A DNA stretch of 62,000 nt from Branchiostoma floridae (taxonomy: Eukaryota > Chordata > Leptocardii > Amphioxiformes > Branchiostomatidae). The DNA lies in contig NC_049979.1 of the NCBI RefSeq assembly GCF_000003815.2, positions 12,004,766 through 12,066,765 on the forward strand, read 5' to 3'. Positions 36,201 through 41,493 of this stretch are shown piece by piece. The first letter of the stretch is position 1. Each line of letters opens with the position of its first letter. A program made the position numbers and the translations under genes. The notes under the pieces were generated by a model. That model was not told where the DNA came from. It did no database searches and worked only from the letters and a program-made list of their open reading frames with translations.

Positions 36201-36786
36201 TACAATAACAGCGCATTTCTTAATCGAATGAGTTGAAATTTGTCCCGAAGGTAAAGGCATAATCCTCTTGAGATTGAAAATTTTCAATTTGTTGTTCATA
36301 CTTTTATGAGCAACTGAGTTAATTTGAAGATGGCCACATCCTTGGAAGTTTGTCAGACGATCAGTTCCTCTAGATCTGCCCAAGCTACAATTACAGTAGG
36401 ACGATGAAATTACACATGTATTACAACAAATGTTACATGCCATGTCTCTATAGGTTACATATTCATTTCTGAACTCCCAATAGTTTCTCTGCAAGGAGGA
36501 GTGAGTTGTCATTTTAGAGCCAGTTAGATACATTTCTGTTACCAGAATTAAACGTGTGCCACGAAAAAAAGCTGGATGGGTGACTAACATGTATATCACA
36601 TCGAGGGTCTTTAAAATCATAATATTTCTTTGTACAAAGGTTTTGTTAATGTCCCAACATACTTCCAGTCGTCATCTTCCCCATGTGCGGCTGCGCTAGC
36701 GATTATAAGTAGGGCCGACAGGCACAGGAGCAGTCCGACTCCGCGGGTGCGTCCCATGAGCTGTCCGTCCGTCATGTGTCTCGGGC
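1..36786 (-). CDS. SSPO: SCO-spondin-like giant secreted glycoprotein, 51 coding exons, 3' end beyond left edge
   Basis: Exons were assembled by hand from GT/AG sites and domain homology. Every adjacent pair joins in a compatible phase, giving about 6,394 coding nt (2,131 codons) before the repeat exon and about 1,082 codons inside it. Order: signal peptide, EMI-like, EGF, VWD-C8-TIL x3, LDLa x9, TSP1 x2, TIL, TSP1, VWC, mucin-like repeats. EMI plus three VWD-C8-TIL units followed by LDLa and TSP1 modules is the signature of SCO-spondin, the polymer that forms Reissner's fibre in the cerebrospinal fluid of chordates. Otogelin, gel-forming mucins, zonadhesin and FCGBP share VWD units but lack the LDLa/TSP1 block. 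The mucin-like array is not part of the vertebrate architecture I know. The 5' coding start is at 36775; no stop codon is in the window, so further TSP1 modules and a cystine knot may lie to the left. Confidence 0.85.
3469..4010 (-). CDS. SSPO: SCO-spondin exons 49-50: VWC domain split over two exons
   Basis: Exon 3910..4010 encodes [28 protein letters not shown], and exon 3469..3514 (46 nt) encodes [15 protein letters not shown], supplying the CCxC end of a von Willebrand C domain. The phase-0 join and the phase-1 exit fit the mucin exon acceptor exactly. Exon 49 needs the acceptor GGAG at 4010 to join TSP1-3 in phase 1; the more conventional GCAG seven bases upstream would create a stop unless a further exon intervenes. 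Confidence 0.65.
4787..4960 (-). CDS. SSPO: SCO-spondin exon 48: TSP1 module 3
   Basis: Residues about 2025-2082, phase 1-1. [20 protein letters not shown] is followed by [15 protein letters not shown] and TTDPCPG. The WxxWxxW core is present. CLGACG lacks the Ser/Thr needed for O-fucosylation, and the region after it (FQWSSRMPD) departs from the usual RxRxC strand. NGT and NCT are potential N-glycosylation sites. Confidence 0.8.
5593..6866 (-). CDS. SSPO: SCO-spondin exons 45-47: fourth TIL domain and short Cys-rich tail
   Basis: Exons 6750..6866, 6450..6579 and 5593..5645, residues about 1925-2024. Exon 45: [20 protein letters not shown] then CVPEPCEAG. Exon 46: [26 protein letters not shown] and a terminal CETW. 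Exon 47 (53 nt): [19 protein letters not shown], a VWC-like or TIL-tail segment. Position after the first TSP1 pair matches the TIL-type module interspersed among TSP1 repeats in SCO-spondin. Confidence 0.8.
7131..8205 (-). CDS. SSPO: SCO-spondin exons 43-44: TSP1 modules 1-2
   Basis: Exons 8035..8205 and 7131..7319, residues about 1805-1924. Module 1 has [20 protein letters not shown]: a WxxW C-mannosylation site and a CSxSCG O-fucosylation consensus. Module 2 has [11 protein letters not shown] and FTYRERRC but GGCLVG where CSxTCG is expected, so fucosylation is unlikely there. Both exons are phase 1-1. Thrombospondin type 1 repeats are the main neurite-active modules of SCO-spondin. Confidence 0.83.
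7661..7686. repeat. GTGA microsatellite
   Basis: A short run of GTGA/GAGT repeats in the intron between TSP1 modules 1 and 2. No coding signal around it from 7320 to 8034. Confidence 0.8.
8502..8738 (-). CDS. SSPO: SCO-spondin exon 42: Thr/Pro-rich linker fused to degenerate LDLa 9
   Basis: Residues about 1726-1804. The first half is mucin-like ([20 protein letters not shown], then [12 protein letters not shown]), and the second is an LDLa-like module ([23 protein letters not shown], then an expanded loop to DSDEYRC). The acidic calcium site is disrupted by an insertion before DSDE. Combining a linker and a module in one exon is unlike the preceding one-module exons. Phase 1-1. Confidence 0.78.
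9090..9209 (-). CDS. SSPO: SCO-spondin exon 41: LDLa module 8
   Basis: Residues about 1686-1725, phase 1-1. [18 protein letters not shown] is followed by [13 protein letters not shown] and a final Cys formed across the next junction (T plus GT). The donor is GTTAGT. An ordinary calcium-type LDLa module, with the acidic triad complete. Confidence 0.82.
9832..9894 (-). CDS. SSPO: SCO-spondin exon 40: short Thr/Ser/Pro-rich linker
   Basis: A 63-nt phase 1-1 exon encoding [20 protein letters not shown], nearly half Ser/Thr with proline and glycine and no cysteine, between LDLa modules 7 and 8. The composition resembles mucin O-glycosylation segments. The acceptor (CACCTGACCCTACAG) and donor (GTGAAA) are plausible. 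It can be skipped without frameshift. Confidence 0.7.
10100..10205 (-). mobile_element. Degenerate tRNA-derived SINE head
   Basis: Minus strand: TGGCATTGCATAGCATAATG, GGTAGGGTGTTCAAATTGG, then a TCTGGGCTTGAGTC B-box-like end. It aligns with the heads of the copies at 18065 and 61150. Lies in the intron between exons 39 and 40. Confidence 0.5.
10271..10979 (-). CDS. SSPO: SCO-spondin exons 38-39: LDLa modules 6-7
   Basis: Exons 10866..10979 and 10271..10396, residues about 1584-1664, both phase 1-1. Motifs: [16 protein letters not shown] with [14 protein letters not shown], and [17 protein letters not shown] with [14 protein letters not shown]. Module 7 has SGEDE in place of the usual DGSDE, which may weaken calcium binding. 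Acceptors and donors are canonical (TTCAG/GTGAGT and TTCAG/GTAACG). Confidence 0.83.
11456..14059 (-). CDS. SSPO: SCO-spondin exons 32-37: LDLa modules 1-5
   Basis: Exons 13940..14059, 13353..13466, 12861..12983, 12445..12561, 12224..12279 and 11468..11540 (or 11456). Four one-exon phase 1-1 LDLa modules carry acidic calcium sites [41 protein letters not shown] and [13 protein letters not shown]. Module five is split by a phase-0 intron (CILRTK before [14 protein letters not shown]) and is less canonical. LDLa repeats bind calcium and are candidate lipoprotein or ligand contact sites in SCO-spondin. Exon 37 ends in SNGTG with a tandem alternative donor. Confidence 0.85.
11600..11790. mobile_element. 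Terminal-inverted-repeat element (MITE), GCTAGTTCACC family
   Basis: About 191 bp, bounded by GCTAGTTCACCTTTAT and its inverted copy ATAAGGGTGAACTAGC (15 of 16 match). No coding capacity. Related left ends occur at about 20759 and 57239. Target-site duplication not clear. Confidence 0.65.
14411..15837 (-). CDS. SSPO: SCO-spondin exons 29-31: third TIL domain
   Basis: Exons 15694..15837, 15082..15175 and 14411..14466, residues about 1285-1383. Exon 29 reads [18 protein letters not shown] then [14 protein letters not shown]; exon 30 reads [15 protein letters not shown] then VNCQTW; exon 31 closes with [15 protein letters not shown]. The intron between exons 29 and 30 contains several decayed copies of the exon 30 acceptor region (separate entry). 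Confidence 0.82.
15160..15400. repeat. Decayed tandem copies of a splice-acceptor/exon-start segment
   Basis: The plus-strand phrase CTGTCTCCTACATGGAA (the acceptor and first bases of exon 30 on the minus strand) occurs at 15169, near 15223 and near 15283, with weaker relatives near 15340 and 15380. Copy spacing is about 50-60 bp with TGTACATGTATG-like filler. Confidence 0.75.
16398..16905 (-). CDS. SSPO: SCO-spondin exons 27-28: third C8 domain
   Basis: Exons 16778..16905 and 16398..16507, residues about 1207-1285. Cysteines in [42 protein letters not shown] and QELC, followed by PMQC in the next exon. The split position matches the first C8 domain (in the second half, after the CxxxxC pair), whereas the second C8 is unsplit. 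Phases 0, 2 and 1. Confidence 0.82.
17250..17318. mobile_element. Fragment of the GAAGGTTAGACATCCAG family
   Basis: AAATCATATCCAGTTGGTTG, AGTAACTGCTTTTTG, then CTTATTACTTGGATGTCAAA and CCTTCATC. Same block order as the right half of the copy at 54200. In the intron downstream of exon 26's end. Confidence 0.6.
17520..19628 (-). CDS. SSPO: SCO-spondin exons 24-26: third VWD domain
   Basis: Exons 19390..19628, 18983..19124 and 17520..17722, residues about 1011-1206. Starts [20 protein letters not shown] with [10 protein letters not shown]; the end has [18 protein letters not shown], a textbook VWD signature. Exon 24 has two phase-0 donors, GTATGC at 19390 (preferred, stronger) and GTACAC a little earlier in the exon, which would remove about 14 residues. 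The acceptor of exon 25 is placed at ATTCAG (19124) because the nearer CTACAG would break frame. Confidence 0.82.
18065..18206 (-). mobile_element. tRNA-derived SINE, decayed copy
   Basis: Minus strand: GTGGCATTGTATGGCACAAT head, GGGTTCAAAACC B-box relative, then the shared body TTGTGCCATTGGGAAGGGTA. In the intron between exons 26 and 25. Confidence 0.6.
19929..20252. mobile_element. hAT-like non-autonomous element with CAGGGCTCGAAAT termini
   Basis: 324 bp with perfect 13-bp terminal inverted repeats CAGGGCTCGAAAT and ATTTCGAGCCCTG, flanked on both sides by CAACCC, a possible target duplication (six visible bases). Subterminal GGTGCACCCA repeats occur in both orientations. CAGGG-type ends suggest hAT, whose usual 8-bp duplication is not fully matched. 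No coding capacity. In the intron between exons 24 and 23. Confidence 0.7.
20348..21756 (-). CDS. SSPO: SCO-spondin exons 20-23: second TIL region
   Basis: Exons 21501..21756, 20960..21149, 20589..20683 and 20348..20394, residues about 815-1011. Exon 20 carries a complete TIL ([18 protein letters not shown], then CNCPEGQLL and LEDCTCVDM). Exon 21 has CSDRFCFG followed by a second TIL-like stretch ([26 protein letters not shown]). Exons 22-23 give [13 protein letters not shown] and [15 protein letters not shown]. Two consecutive TIL-type modules therefore sit between the second and third VWD domains. Exon 23 is 47 nt. Confidence 0.8.
20757..20830 (+). mobile_element. Fragment of the GCTAGTTCACC MITE family
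   Basis: GCTAGTTCACCTTTATCCAT and the following GGGGTAACCTATATCC match the left end of the complete copy at 11600. No matching right end was seen before exon 21. Confidence 0.6.
22039..22312 (-). CDS. SSPO: SCO-spondin exon 19: second C8 domain in one exon
   Basis: Residues about 724-815. Cysteines run [39 protein letters not shown] and VSALC, followed across the junction by YKQC. Unlike the first and third C8 domains, which are split by an intron, this copy is fused in a single 274-nt exon, pointing to intron loss or gain after unit duplication. Phase 0 in, phase 1 out. Confidence 0.83.
22945..25254 (-). CDS. SSPO: SCO-spondin exons 15-18: TIL tail and second VWD domain
   Basis: Exons 25113..25254, 24134..24303, 23424..23551 and 22945..23078, residues about 533-724. 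Begins with [16 protein letters not shown], then [15 protein letters not shown] and ADCPYVLVE opening the VWD fold. The end reads [18 protein letters not shown], the conserved GLCG and DDFTT blocks. All four cysteine landmarks missing or altered in VWD1 are present here. The last exon ends phase 0 (GAG before GTTAGT). Confidence 0.82.
23090..23400. repeat. Dispersed repeat with GGTCCAGACCTGAACCTGGA core, copy 1
   Basis: Contains ACCGGTACAG followed by repeated CAGGTCCAG motifs and the core GGTCCAGACCTGAACCTGGA at about 23195, then an AT-rich tail with TACTTTGCTC. The same order recurs at 24350-24740. In the intron between exons 18 and 17. Confidence 0.6.
24350..24740. repeat. Dispersed repeat with GGTCCAGACCTGAACCTGGA core, copy 2
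   Basis: Same core at about 24395 and the same CTACTTTGCTC tail, closing with GTACTGGTACCCCATCCCT. The first copy is at 23090. Between exons 16 and 15, upstream of the MITE-like element at 24984. Confidence 0.6.
24984..25061. mobile_element. Short inverted-repeat element, GTTGATTTGATT family
   Basis: GTTGATTTGATTGTATGGAT at the left and ATCCATCAAATCAAC at the right form imperfect terminal inverted repeats 78 bp apart. A longer relative is at 41494. It ends about 50 bases from exon 15. Confidence 0.6.
25668..26236 (-). CDS. SSPO: SCO-spondin exons 13-14: first TIL domain
   Basis: Exons 26097..26236 and 25668..25771, residues about 451-533. Exon 13 reads [18 protein letters not shown] then [11 protein letters not shown]; exon 14 reads [12 protein letters not shown] then MQECNEW, completed across the next junction to Cys. 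This is the trypsin-inhibitor-like cysteine-rich module that follows C8 in each repeat unit. Exon 14 leaves in phase 2, and the next exon supplies [13 protein letters not shown]. Confidence 0.82.
26945..27899 (-). CDS. SSPO: SCO-spondin exons 11-12: first C8 domain
   Basis: Exons 27777..27899 and 26945..27104, residues about 358-451. The cysteine pattern runs [48 protein letters not shown] and DDLCG, as expected for the C8 domain following each VWD in SCO-spondin, mucins and VWF. Junctions are phase 0 then phase 1, and both donors and acceptors are canonical. Confidence 0.82.
28180..30610 (-). CDS. SSPO: SCO-spondin exons 7-10: first von Willebrand D domain
   Basis: Exons 30417..30610, 29591..29684, 29003..29161 and 28180..28262, residues about 181-357. 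Recognised by [16 protein letters not shown] at the start and [11 protein letters not shown], then DDFTTLSG, at the end, the conserved opening and the GLCG(N)Y-DDF block of VWD domains. The strand segment normally written GxCxY(V/I)L reads GDGSFSLS, so one expected cysteine is absent in this copy only. The exon 7 donor (GTTGAT) is weak and inferred from phase and alignment with the other two VWD copies. Confidence 0.8.
31196..31627 (-). CDS. SSPO: SCO-spondin exons 5-6: EGF-like module and a 33-nt microexon
   Basis: Exon 31532..31627 encodes a single EGF-like module with six cysteines ([12 protein letters not shown], then [13 protein letters not shown]), residues about 137-169, bounded by phase-1 introns as is usual for shuffled modules. 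Exon 31196..31228 is only 33 nt, phase 1-1, encoding [11 protein letters not shown] with a clean acceptor (GATGTTTCAG) and donor (GTGAGT). It links EGF to the first VWD domain and could be skipped without a frameshift. Confidence 0.75.
31905..32050 (-). mobile_element. SINE body fragment
   Basis: Plus strand shows GGTACCCATTTTTACACCTG, GTGAAGTGAGTAAGG, then GTGCCTTTCCAGGGCACAAC, matching the body of the SINE at 40561 in the same orientation. The tRNA head is not clear. Between exons 5 and 4. Confidence 0.55.
32138..36010 (-). CDS. SSPO: SCO-spondin exons 2-4: EMI-like domain
   Basis: Exons 35902..36010, 33350..33456 and 32138..32220, residues about 38-137. The region has spaced cysteines ([31 protein letters not shown]) and ends in [13 protein letters not shown], matching the characteristic CCxGWxGxxC end of EMI domains. 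Such domains mediate multimer assembly in extracellular proteins and occur at the N terminus of SCO-spondin. The joins are phase 2, 0 and 2, and exon 4 leaves in phase 1. The exon 3 donor (GTATCT) is weak but is the only phase-compatible choice before a stop. The introns carry repeats described separately. Confidence 0.7.
33457..35901. other. SCO-spondin intron between exons 3 and 2: no gene seen
   Basis: About 2.4 kb. Contains a CpG-richer island at about 33950-34330, an exact 18-bp tandem duplication (35067-35084, 35085-35102) and a hairpin with arms GAGGAAGAATAAG / CTTATTCTTCCTC at 35324-35357. The open frames at 34031-34579 and 34668-34958 show no recognisable domain. Confidence 0.6.
36663..36786 (-). 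CDS. SSPO: SCO-spondin coding exon 1: start codon and signal peptide
   Basis: The ATG at 36775 begins [12 protein letters not shown], followed by a hydrophobic core ([16 protein letters not shown]) and a small-residue cleavage region AAAHG, a textbook signal peptide of about 30 residues. An in-frame ATG at 36808 is upstream of a convincing splice acceptor and would add a poor N terminus, so I prefer 36775. The donor GTATGT ends the exon in phase 2 at 36663. The mature chain begins acidic (HGEDDDWK). Confidence 0.8.
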
Positions 36787-36879
36787 CTGTCGGGTAAGCA
36801 AAACGCAAAGTAGTTAGCTTGAGTGTAGTGGGATCGAATGGCGTGACGGCAGGGATATCGGCTCAGAACCAAGTGGTCC

Positions 36880-36990
36880 CGTATTCCAATTCTGCCATGT
36901 CATTGATGTTGTGCCCTTTGAAAACGCACTTAACACGACTTCCCCCACTCAATCCTGGTGTAAAAATGGGTACCTGACTTCGGTTGCGAA
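36880..36990 (+). mobile_element. SINE body fragment
   Basis: TTGATGTTGTGCCCTTTGAA, then ACGCACTTAACACGACTTCC and GGTGTAAAAATGGGTACC match the inverse of the body seen at 31905 and 40561. In the intron upstream of the first coding exon of SCO-spondin. Confidence 0.55.
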
Positions 36991-37001
36991 GGAAAAAGTG
37001 G

Positions 37002-37156
37002 TAAAAGGCTACTCTCCAAGCAGAGGTTGGTGGGAAAAATCGTGACCTATTCCTATCATTCCTACCGGTTGGTGGGAAGGCCGGTCGAAAAAAAAAATAT
37101 GATAGGAATAGGTCACGATTTTTCCCACCAACCTCTGCTTGGAGAGTAGTAAAAGG
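37002..37156. mobile_element. Foldback MITE with 51-bp perfect arms and a flanking direct repeat
   Basis: Arms at 37009-37059 and 37099-37149 are perfect inverted repeats, beginning CTACTCTCCAAGCAGAGGTT, around a 39-base loop with a poly-A stretch. TAAAAGG lies immediately outside both ends (37002-37008 and 37150-37156), a likely 7-8 bp target-site duplication. Perfect arms imply recent insertion. A related end, CTACTCTCCAAGCAGA, is at 52088. It sits in the 5' intron of SCO-spondin. Confidence 0.85.
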
Positions 37157-37862
37157 CTTCGCCATCCATGCCTTCAAACACGACCTTTACGACGTAACTT
37201 CGGTCTGTTCGTTGTATGTGACACTGTTAAAATAAGCTACTAAAGTTGAGTGCAGTGCCATTGTTTTTGCCTAAAAGAAACTTTAAGAAAGAAAGGTAGC
37301 TATCACTGCCTGTCAGTGAATCTTTTAAAGTTGCATGAACATGTAGAAACTACATTAGCTTTCAATAAGGGGGAGTAGGCAGTAAATATTTCCGCACAGT
37401 CTAGCTATAGACGGGAACGTCGATGTTATTTTGTAGATTGCAATTTAGGCATTGTGAAGATCAAAACATAGTGAACTGTTCTTTGGGCCGGATATCCGAA
37501 TAACACTTTGTCCGCATAAGTTCCGTAATTAAATTTCTTGTCTTAGGTAAAGTTGCGACCGAACGAAAAAAATAACTGTGTCGCTTAATTAGATAACCCG
37601 GCTACACAGAGGTGAGTCAACGTTAAAAACAACTACTTCCAAGGAAACTTTCTCTCAGCTAAAAGATACGAAACTCATTCTGACTTGAAATCCCTATATA
37701 TATATAAGTTTGACCCACCGTTGAATCGCCAAAAAAAACCCGACTTTTTCGGCCGCAACCATAGCCAACAATGTCAATATGGCACTCGCGCAGGCTTGAA
37801 CATATGCACAAGTATGAACGGACCTTTACAAAACAGAAACATAATTCCAAACATCTTCTTAC

Positions 37863-37950
37863 CTGTATGTCTCACCTCACAGGCTGTCGTCGAAGTTCTT
37901 CTGATGTGGATCAAGACCTTCTTTCGCTCTGAATGAAGAGCGACGGAACG
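37863..37950 (-). other. Candidate non-coding 5' UTR exon of SCO-spondin
   Basis: On the minus strand the sequence ends in ACATACAG followed by GTAAGAAG, a good donor. The first coding exon has a good acceptor (CTTACCCGACAG) at 36786, 11 bases before the chosen ATG. The two ends therefore imply an upstream untranslated exon. The 5' limit is a guess from the TATA-like run. An alternative donor (GTGAG before GTGAGA) lies a few bases upstream. Confidence 0.35.
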
Positions 37951-37976
37951 ATGCGAAATACATGTCTACATACATG

Positions 37977-37985
37977 TATATATAT
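37977..37985 (-). promoter_or_regulatory. Candidate TATA box of the SCO-spondin gene
   Basis: An alternating TA run reads TATATATA-like on the minus strand, about 25-35 bases upstream of a plausible start at about 37950. It precedes a candidate non-coding exon with a strong GTAAG donor. TA-rich strings are common in this sequence, so the call rests on position alone. Confidence 0.3.
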
Positions 37986-38331
37986 GTATACCATAAGTCC
38001 CTCCATTGTGTGTGTGAGATTTCCTGTATCGACCCAGATAACGGATGTAAGATATACTATTGGATGTCAGGAGATTTCTATAAACTCACTTTAAAACTAA
38101 AATCTCCGAATGTCGGTGTAAAGAAACGGCGTTCCGTATGTCAGGGTTCCTATAGGTGGGCACTGGTGGTGTGGGATTTGCTACTTTGTGCGCAGTCAGT
38201 CGTTTTATTATCTAATAAATCCCCTAGCTGGTGGACATCTAATTATAATCCACCAACTGCTACTGACGTAAGTCCTAGTGGGATTTCACACAATAGAATC
38301 AGCATTTTTCAAGCAGCTAATCCTTACTTCT

Positions 38332-38396
38332 GACGTGTTACATGTAACATCTGTAGCTGTAGCCGCTACAGCTACAGATGTTACATGTAGCACGTC
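38332..38396. repeat. Near-perfect 65-bp palindrome
   Basis: Arms 38332-38363 and 38365-38396 (32 bp each) pair with one mismatch around a single central C; the core reads CTGTAGCTGTAGC/C/GCTACAGCTACAG. It would form a very stable hairpin. It lies about 350 bp upstream of the candidate SCO-spondin promoter. Confidence 0.85.
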
Positions 38397-39438
38397 AAGC
38401 CTCTAGAACCGGATAATTTTGTACGTCGGTTGTGGGAAGTTGGTAGGAAATTCACCGACCACCAAGCGGCAGACAGTTTTTGCAGTAACTGATATAAGAC
38501 CATAGGAGTTTGTCTTGAAGAATGTAACGTTAGATGACACAACGATAAGTGGAGGGAGATTTTGGATGTTGCGACCTGTACATTTCAAAGTAACGCAGAA
38601 GAACAAGGAAATCTTGGTTTTGACAGCTTTTTGATAGTGGGTATTGCTGTACAATAAAGGTCTTCATTCATTTACTGGGAAGGGGGGGGGGGTTATTTCG
38701 TAATTTTAAGAAGAAAAAAAAGAAATGAAGTTTGCCGAGAACGGGAGTTTGCCGAGGAAGGGAGTGTACCGTGGAAGGGAGTTTCTCGTAACGCGGCTAC
38801 TGGAGAAAAGCCATACACAGGTCAGGTAGAAGGACGTGGCAGCTCAAAAGTAAATGGTTAATCACTTATTCTGTGAGAGACCAACCTACAATGCCTTTCC
38901 TTTGTACTTTATTCACTACGTTTATCATAAGTATCATATCGTTTATTGCACAAAAAATAACTTATTTTGTCCTAGACAATTATAAGTATTCGGTGTATAC
39001 CAAAATGTTTTACAAAACATGTTTATTGTGGCAATAATTAATTTCACGTAAATTATGTTAATCGTGTAGGTATAAATTACGTTAATAGTGTAGGTATTCC
39101 AAAACCGTCTGCTGCATGGTGGTGGGCAAGCCTGGTGGTGGGTAAATTTCCTACCAACCCACAGTCTCGGTCCAAAACTTTCCGGACCAAGAGGCAAATA
39201 ACCCATGGAAGTGAAGAAAAAAAACTCTTTCTATACAGAAATGTACCGATAAAGCTGATATAAGACCGGGGGAGGGGGCGGGTGGATGGCAAACGTAGAA
39301 GTTGGCAAGTTGTGCTGCCAGGTCAACCAAGCATTAAATTTGGAATAAATAAAACAGTCGTGACTACAGAAACTCACAAGTAAGCCTTGTTTCTGCAAAA
39401 GATTCTTTACTACATTTCATTATAGTGCAGAGTAGATA

Positions 39439-39989
39439 CAGGCAAACCGGTATTAGCGGCCACCTCTGCATAGCGATCACCTGCCCATTGCGGTCGCCTT
39501 TTGTCGGGCCCTTGAATTCTTCCCAATGACCTAAGCATTAAGAAATAGTCTGTAGCGGCCACCTGTCCAACGCGGCCACGGCCACACGATTTCCGGTCCC
39601 ATAGATACAGAAACACTGCCTATTGCGACCATATGGCGGCCATATGTCACTCTGCGTCCTGTTTTGAAACCGTAGTTTGCGACGATTTGGATTTCTCGAC
39701 AGGGTCATTTTGGCGATAGCGGAAGGTATACGTACGCGTGCCTTGAACGTTAGAGTACAAGTCTTTGTCGGTAAATTTACCAACATTCCGCATGGCAATA
39801 TCAATCATTTTCGGTAGATTTGACTTTGGTAGGGTCAGCTGAATTTGATACGATTAAGACAATGTTACTTGTTGAGAAAGATATTGAACTTATGTGGAAC
39901 TTATTGCTCCTGGTCAATCGATCAGCACCTGTCTATAGTGGCCACATTTCTTCAGCACTTTGAGTGTCCGCAATAAACAGGTTTGAATG
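39439..39989. mobile_element. Pogo/Tc1-like non-autonomous element
   Basis: About 551 bp between TA dinucleotides. The left end begins CAGGCAAACCGGTATTAGCG and the inverted right end CATTCAAACCTGTTTATTGC, imperfect terminal repeats. Repeated GCGGCCACCTGTCC-type motifs fill the left part. No intact transposase frame. Confidence 0.5.
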
Positions 39990-40560
39990 TATATGAAGTA
40001 GAAATACCAACAAGTGCATCGAAGAAATCTGTGTGTATTGTAAGTAACGTTATACTGAAGGAAGCTTTTGACCTTGTAAAATTTTGATCTTGTCCTAATA
40101 AAAGTACTGGTAGTGTTTCACATTGTCAACCTATTAATATTCTATCCCTTGTAAGTACAAACACCTGTCATATATATATTGTACAAATGTTTTTTTTCTT
40201 TTTATGGTTCTCCTGTCGGTTCGACAGATGAGCAGGCAGACAGGCATTACCTGTTTTGCCTGACCTGCACATGACTTTTTATGGTGAAGGAGGGTTGTGC
40301 AATTCCTTTTCCACCCTCTCGTCTACTGGAGCACTAAGTCTCACAGGGACAGAACTGTATGACACGTGTGAGACGGCTTCAGCAGATGCAGCTTTGTTTT
40401 TCGGAGTATCCGTCTCCTAGGAGGACTTCCGACCAAGGATGTAAGGGGTTCCTCCTACCCCGTGTGCCATGGCGGGTGCGTCATGCCCAAACATGCCCCT
40501 AAGGCCTGTCTCGGCCACAAAGCCCCGCCAAGACCACTAGCCGCAGCTAGATACTCATTT

Positions 40561-40695
40561 ACACCTGAGTTAAGTGAGGAAAGTCGTGTAAAGTGCCTTT
40601 CCCAAGGGCACAAGATCGGTGACACTGCAGTCGGATTCGAACCCGCAACCTCTCGGTCTCAAGCCGAATATGCTGCCACTGCGCCACGCGGCCCC
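40561..40695 (-). mobile_element. tRNA-derived SINE with intact A and B boxes
   Basis: Minus strand begins GGGGCCGCGTGGCGCAGTGG: the A box TGGCGCAGTGG at 40676-40686 and B box GGTTCGAATCC at 40633-40643 match polymerase III promoter consensus. The tRNA head is followed by body GTGCCCTTGGGAAAGGCACT and TTTACACGACTTTCCTCACT. The 3' acceptor strand of a real tRNA is absent, so it is a SINE. Best preserved of about six related copies here. Confidence 0.75.
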
Positions 40696-41493
40696 ACTGT
40701 GCAAATGTAAAGTTATGCGGACAGATGCATAATCGAAACGGCAAGCCATCTCGAATCCTGCCCAAAAGAATATCTGGAATGTAGTCGGAATGTCTAGAAT
40801 ACACTACGAATGCACAGGAATAGAAAAGAATTTTCATTCTGACGGCATTCTGGCTAATTCCTTCTTGTGTGAAGGGGATTTAAGGCCTATTTACACCCGA
40901 ATGGCCTCGAATGTGGCACGAATTTTGCAAATAATTCATTCCGACTGCTTCTTCTGCTCAATTCCTGCTGATTCGGTTTCAGTGTGAAGGCCCTATAACC
41001 ATTGCTACTTTTTCATACTTATGGATGATGACATACAAAATATCAACTATAAGAAGCATACATTAAACTTTTTTATCATATCACTTTATTATATGACCTT
41101 TGGTGTAACGTTACATCTTATCTAAATACATGTTATCCTATCAAATCATGTTCAAGTTTACAATATGAAGAAGACAAAGAGATACGATAAATATTATATA
41201 CAAGTCCCATGTGGGTTATTAAATAGAATTTTTGAAGTTTTGATATTCCTATTAAATACTTTCTTTTTACATTTTACACAGAGTTCACATTTAAGCATCT
41301 TTCCATTGTAGCAGACAAATATTATACTAGGTACAGGAAATGATGCACTAGGAATGTATTTCTGTATTGGAGGTTACCATCTACAAAAAGGTGATGGAAA
41401 ATCTTCTACTTAATATTAGTATTGAGTCTGAGAGGTGTAGTTTAGCTGCCATCTGTTTCTTGTGATTCCTTGCCATTATTTTCTTGGCTTTAC

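Noticed and set aside
36171-36620. 149-codon minus-strand open frame between SCO-spondin exons 1 and 2
   Set aside because: Intronic between two well-supported exons, no domain and no flanking splice sites in phase.
39409-39804. Minus-strand open frames as a real gene
   Set aside because: They fall inside the pogo-like element and read through its terminal GCGGCCACC repeats; no transposase motif visible.
40633-40695. tRNA gene
   Set aside because: A and B boxes are good, but the acceptor stem does not close and SINE body follows, so it is a tRNA-derived repeat.
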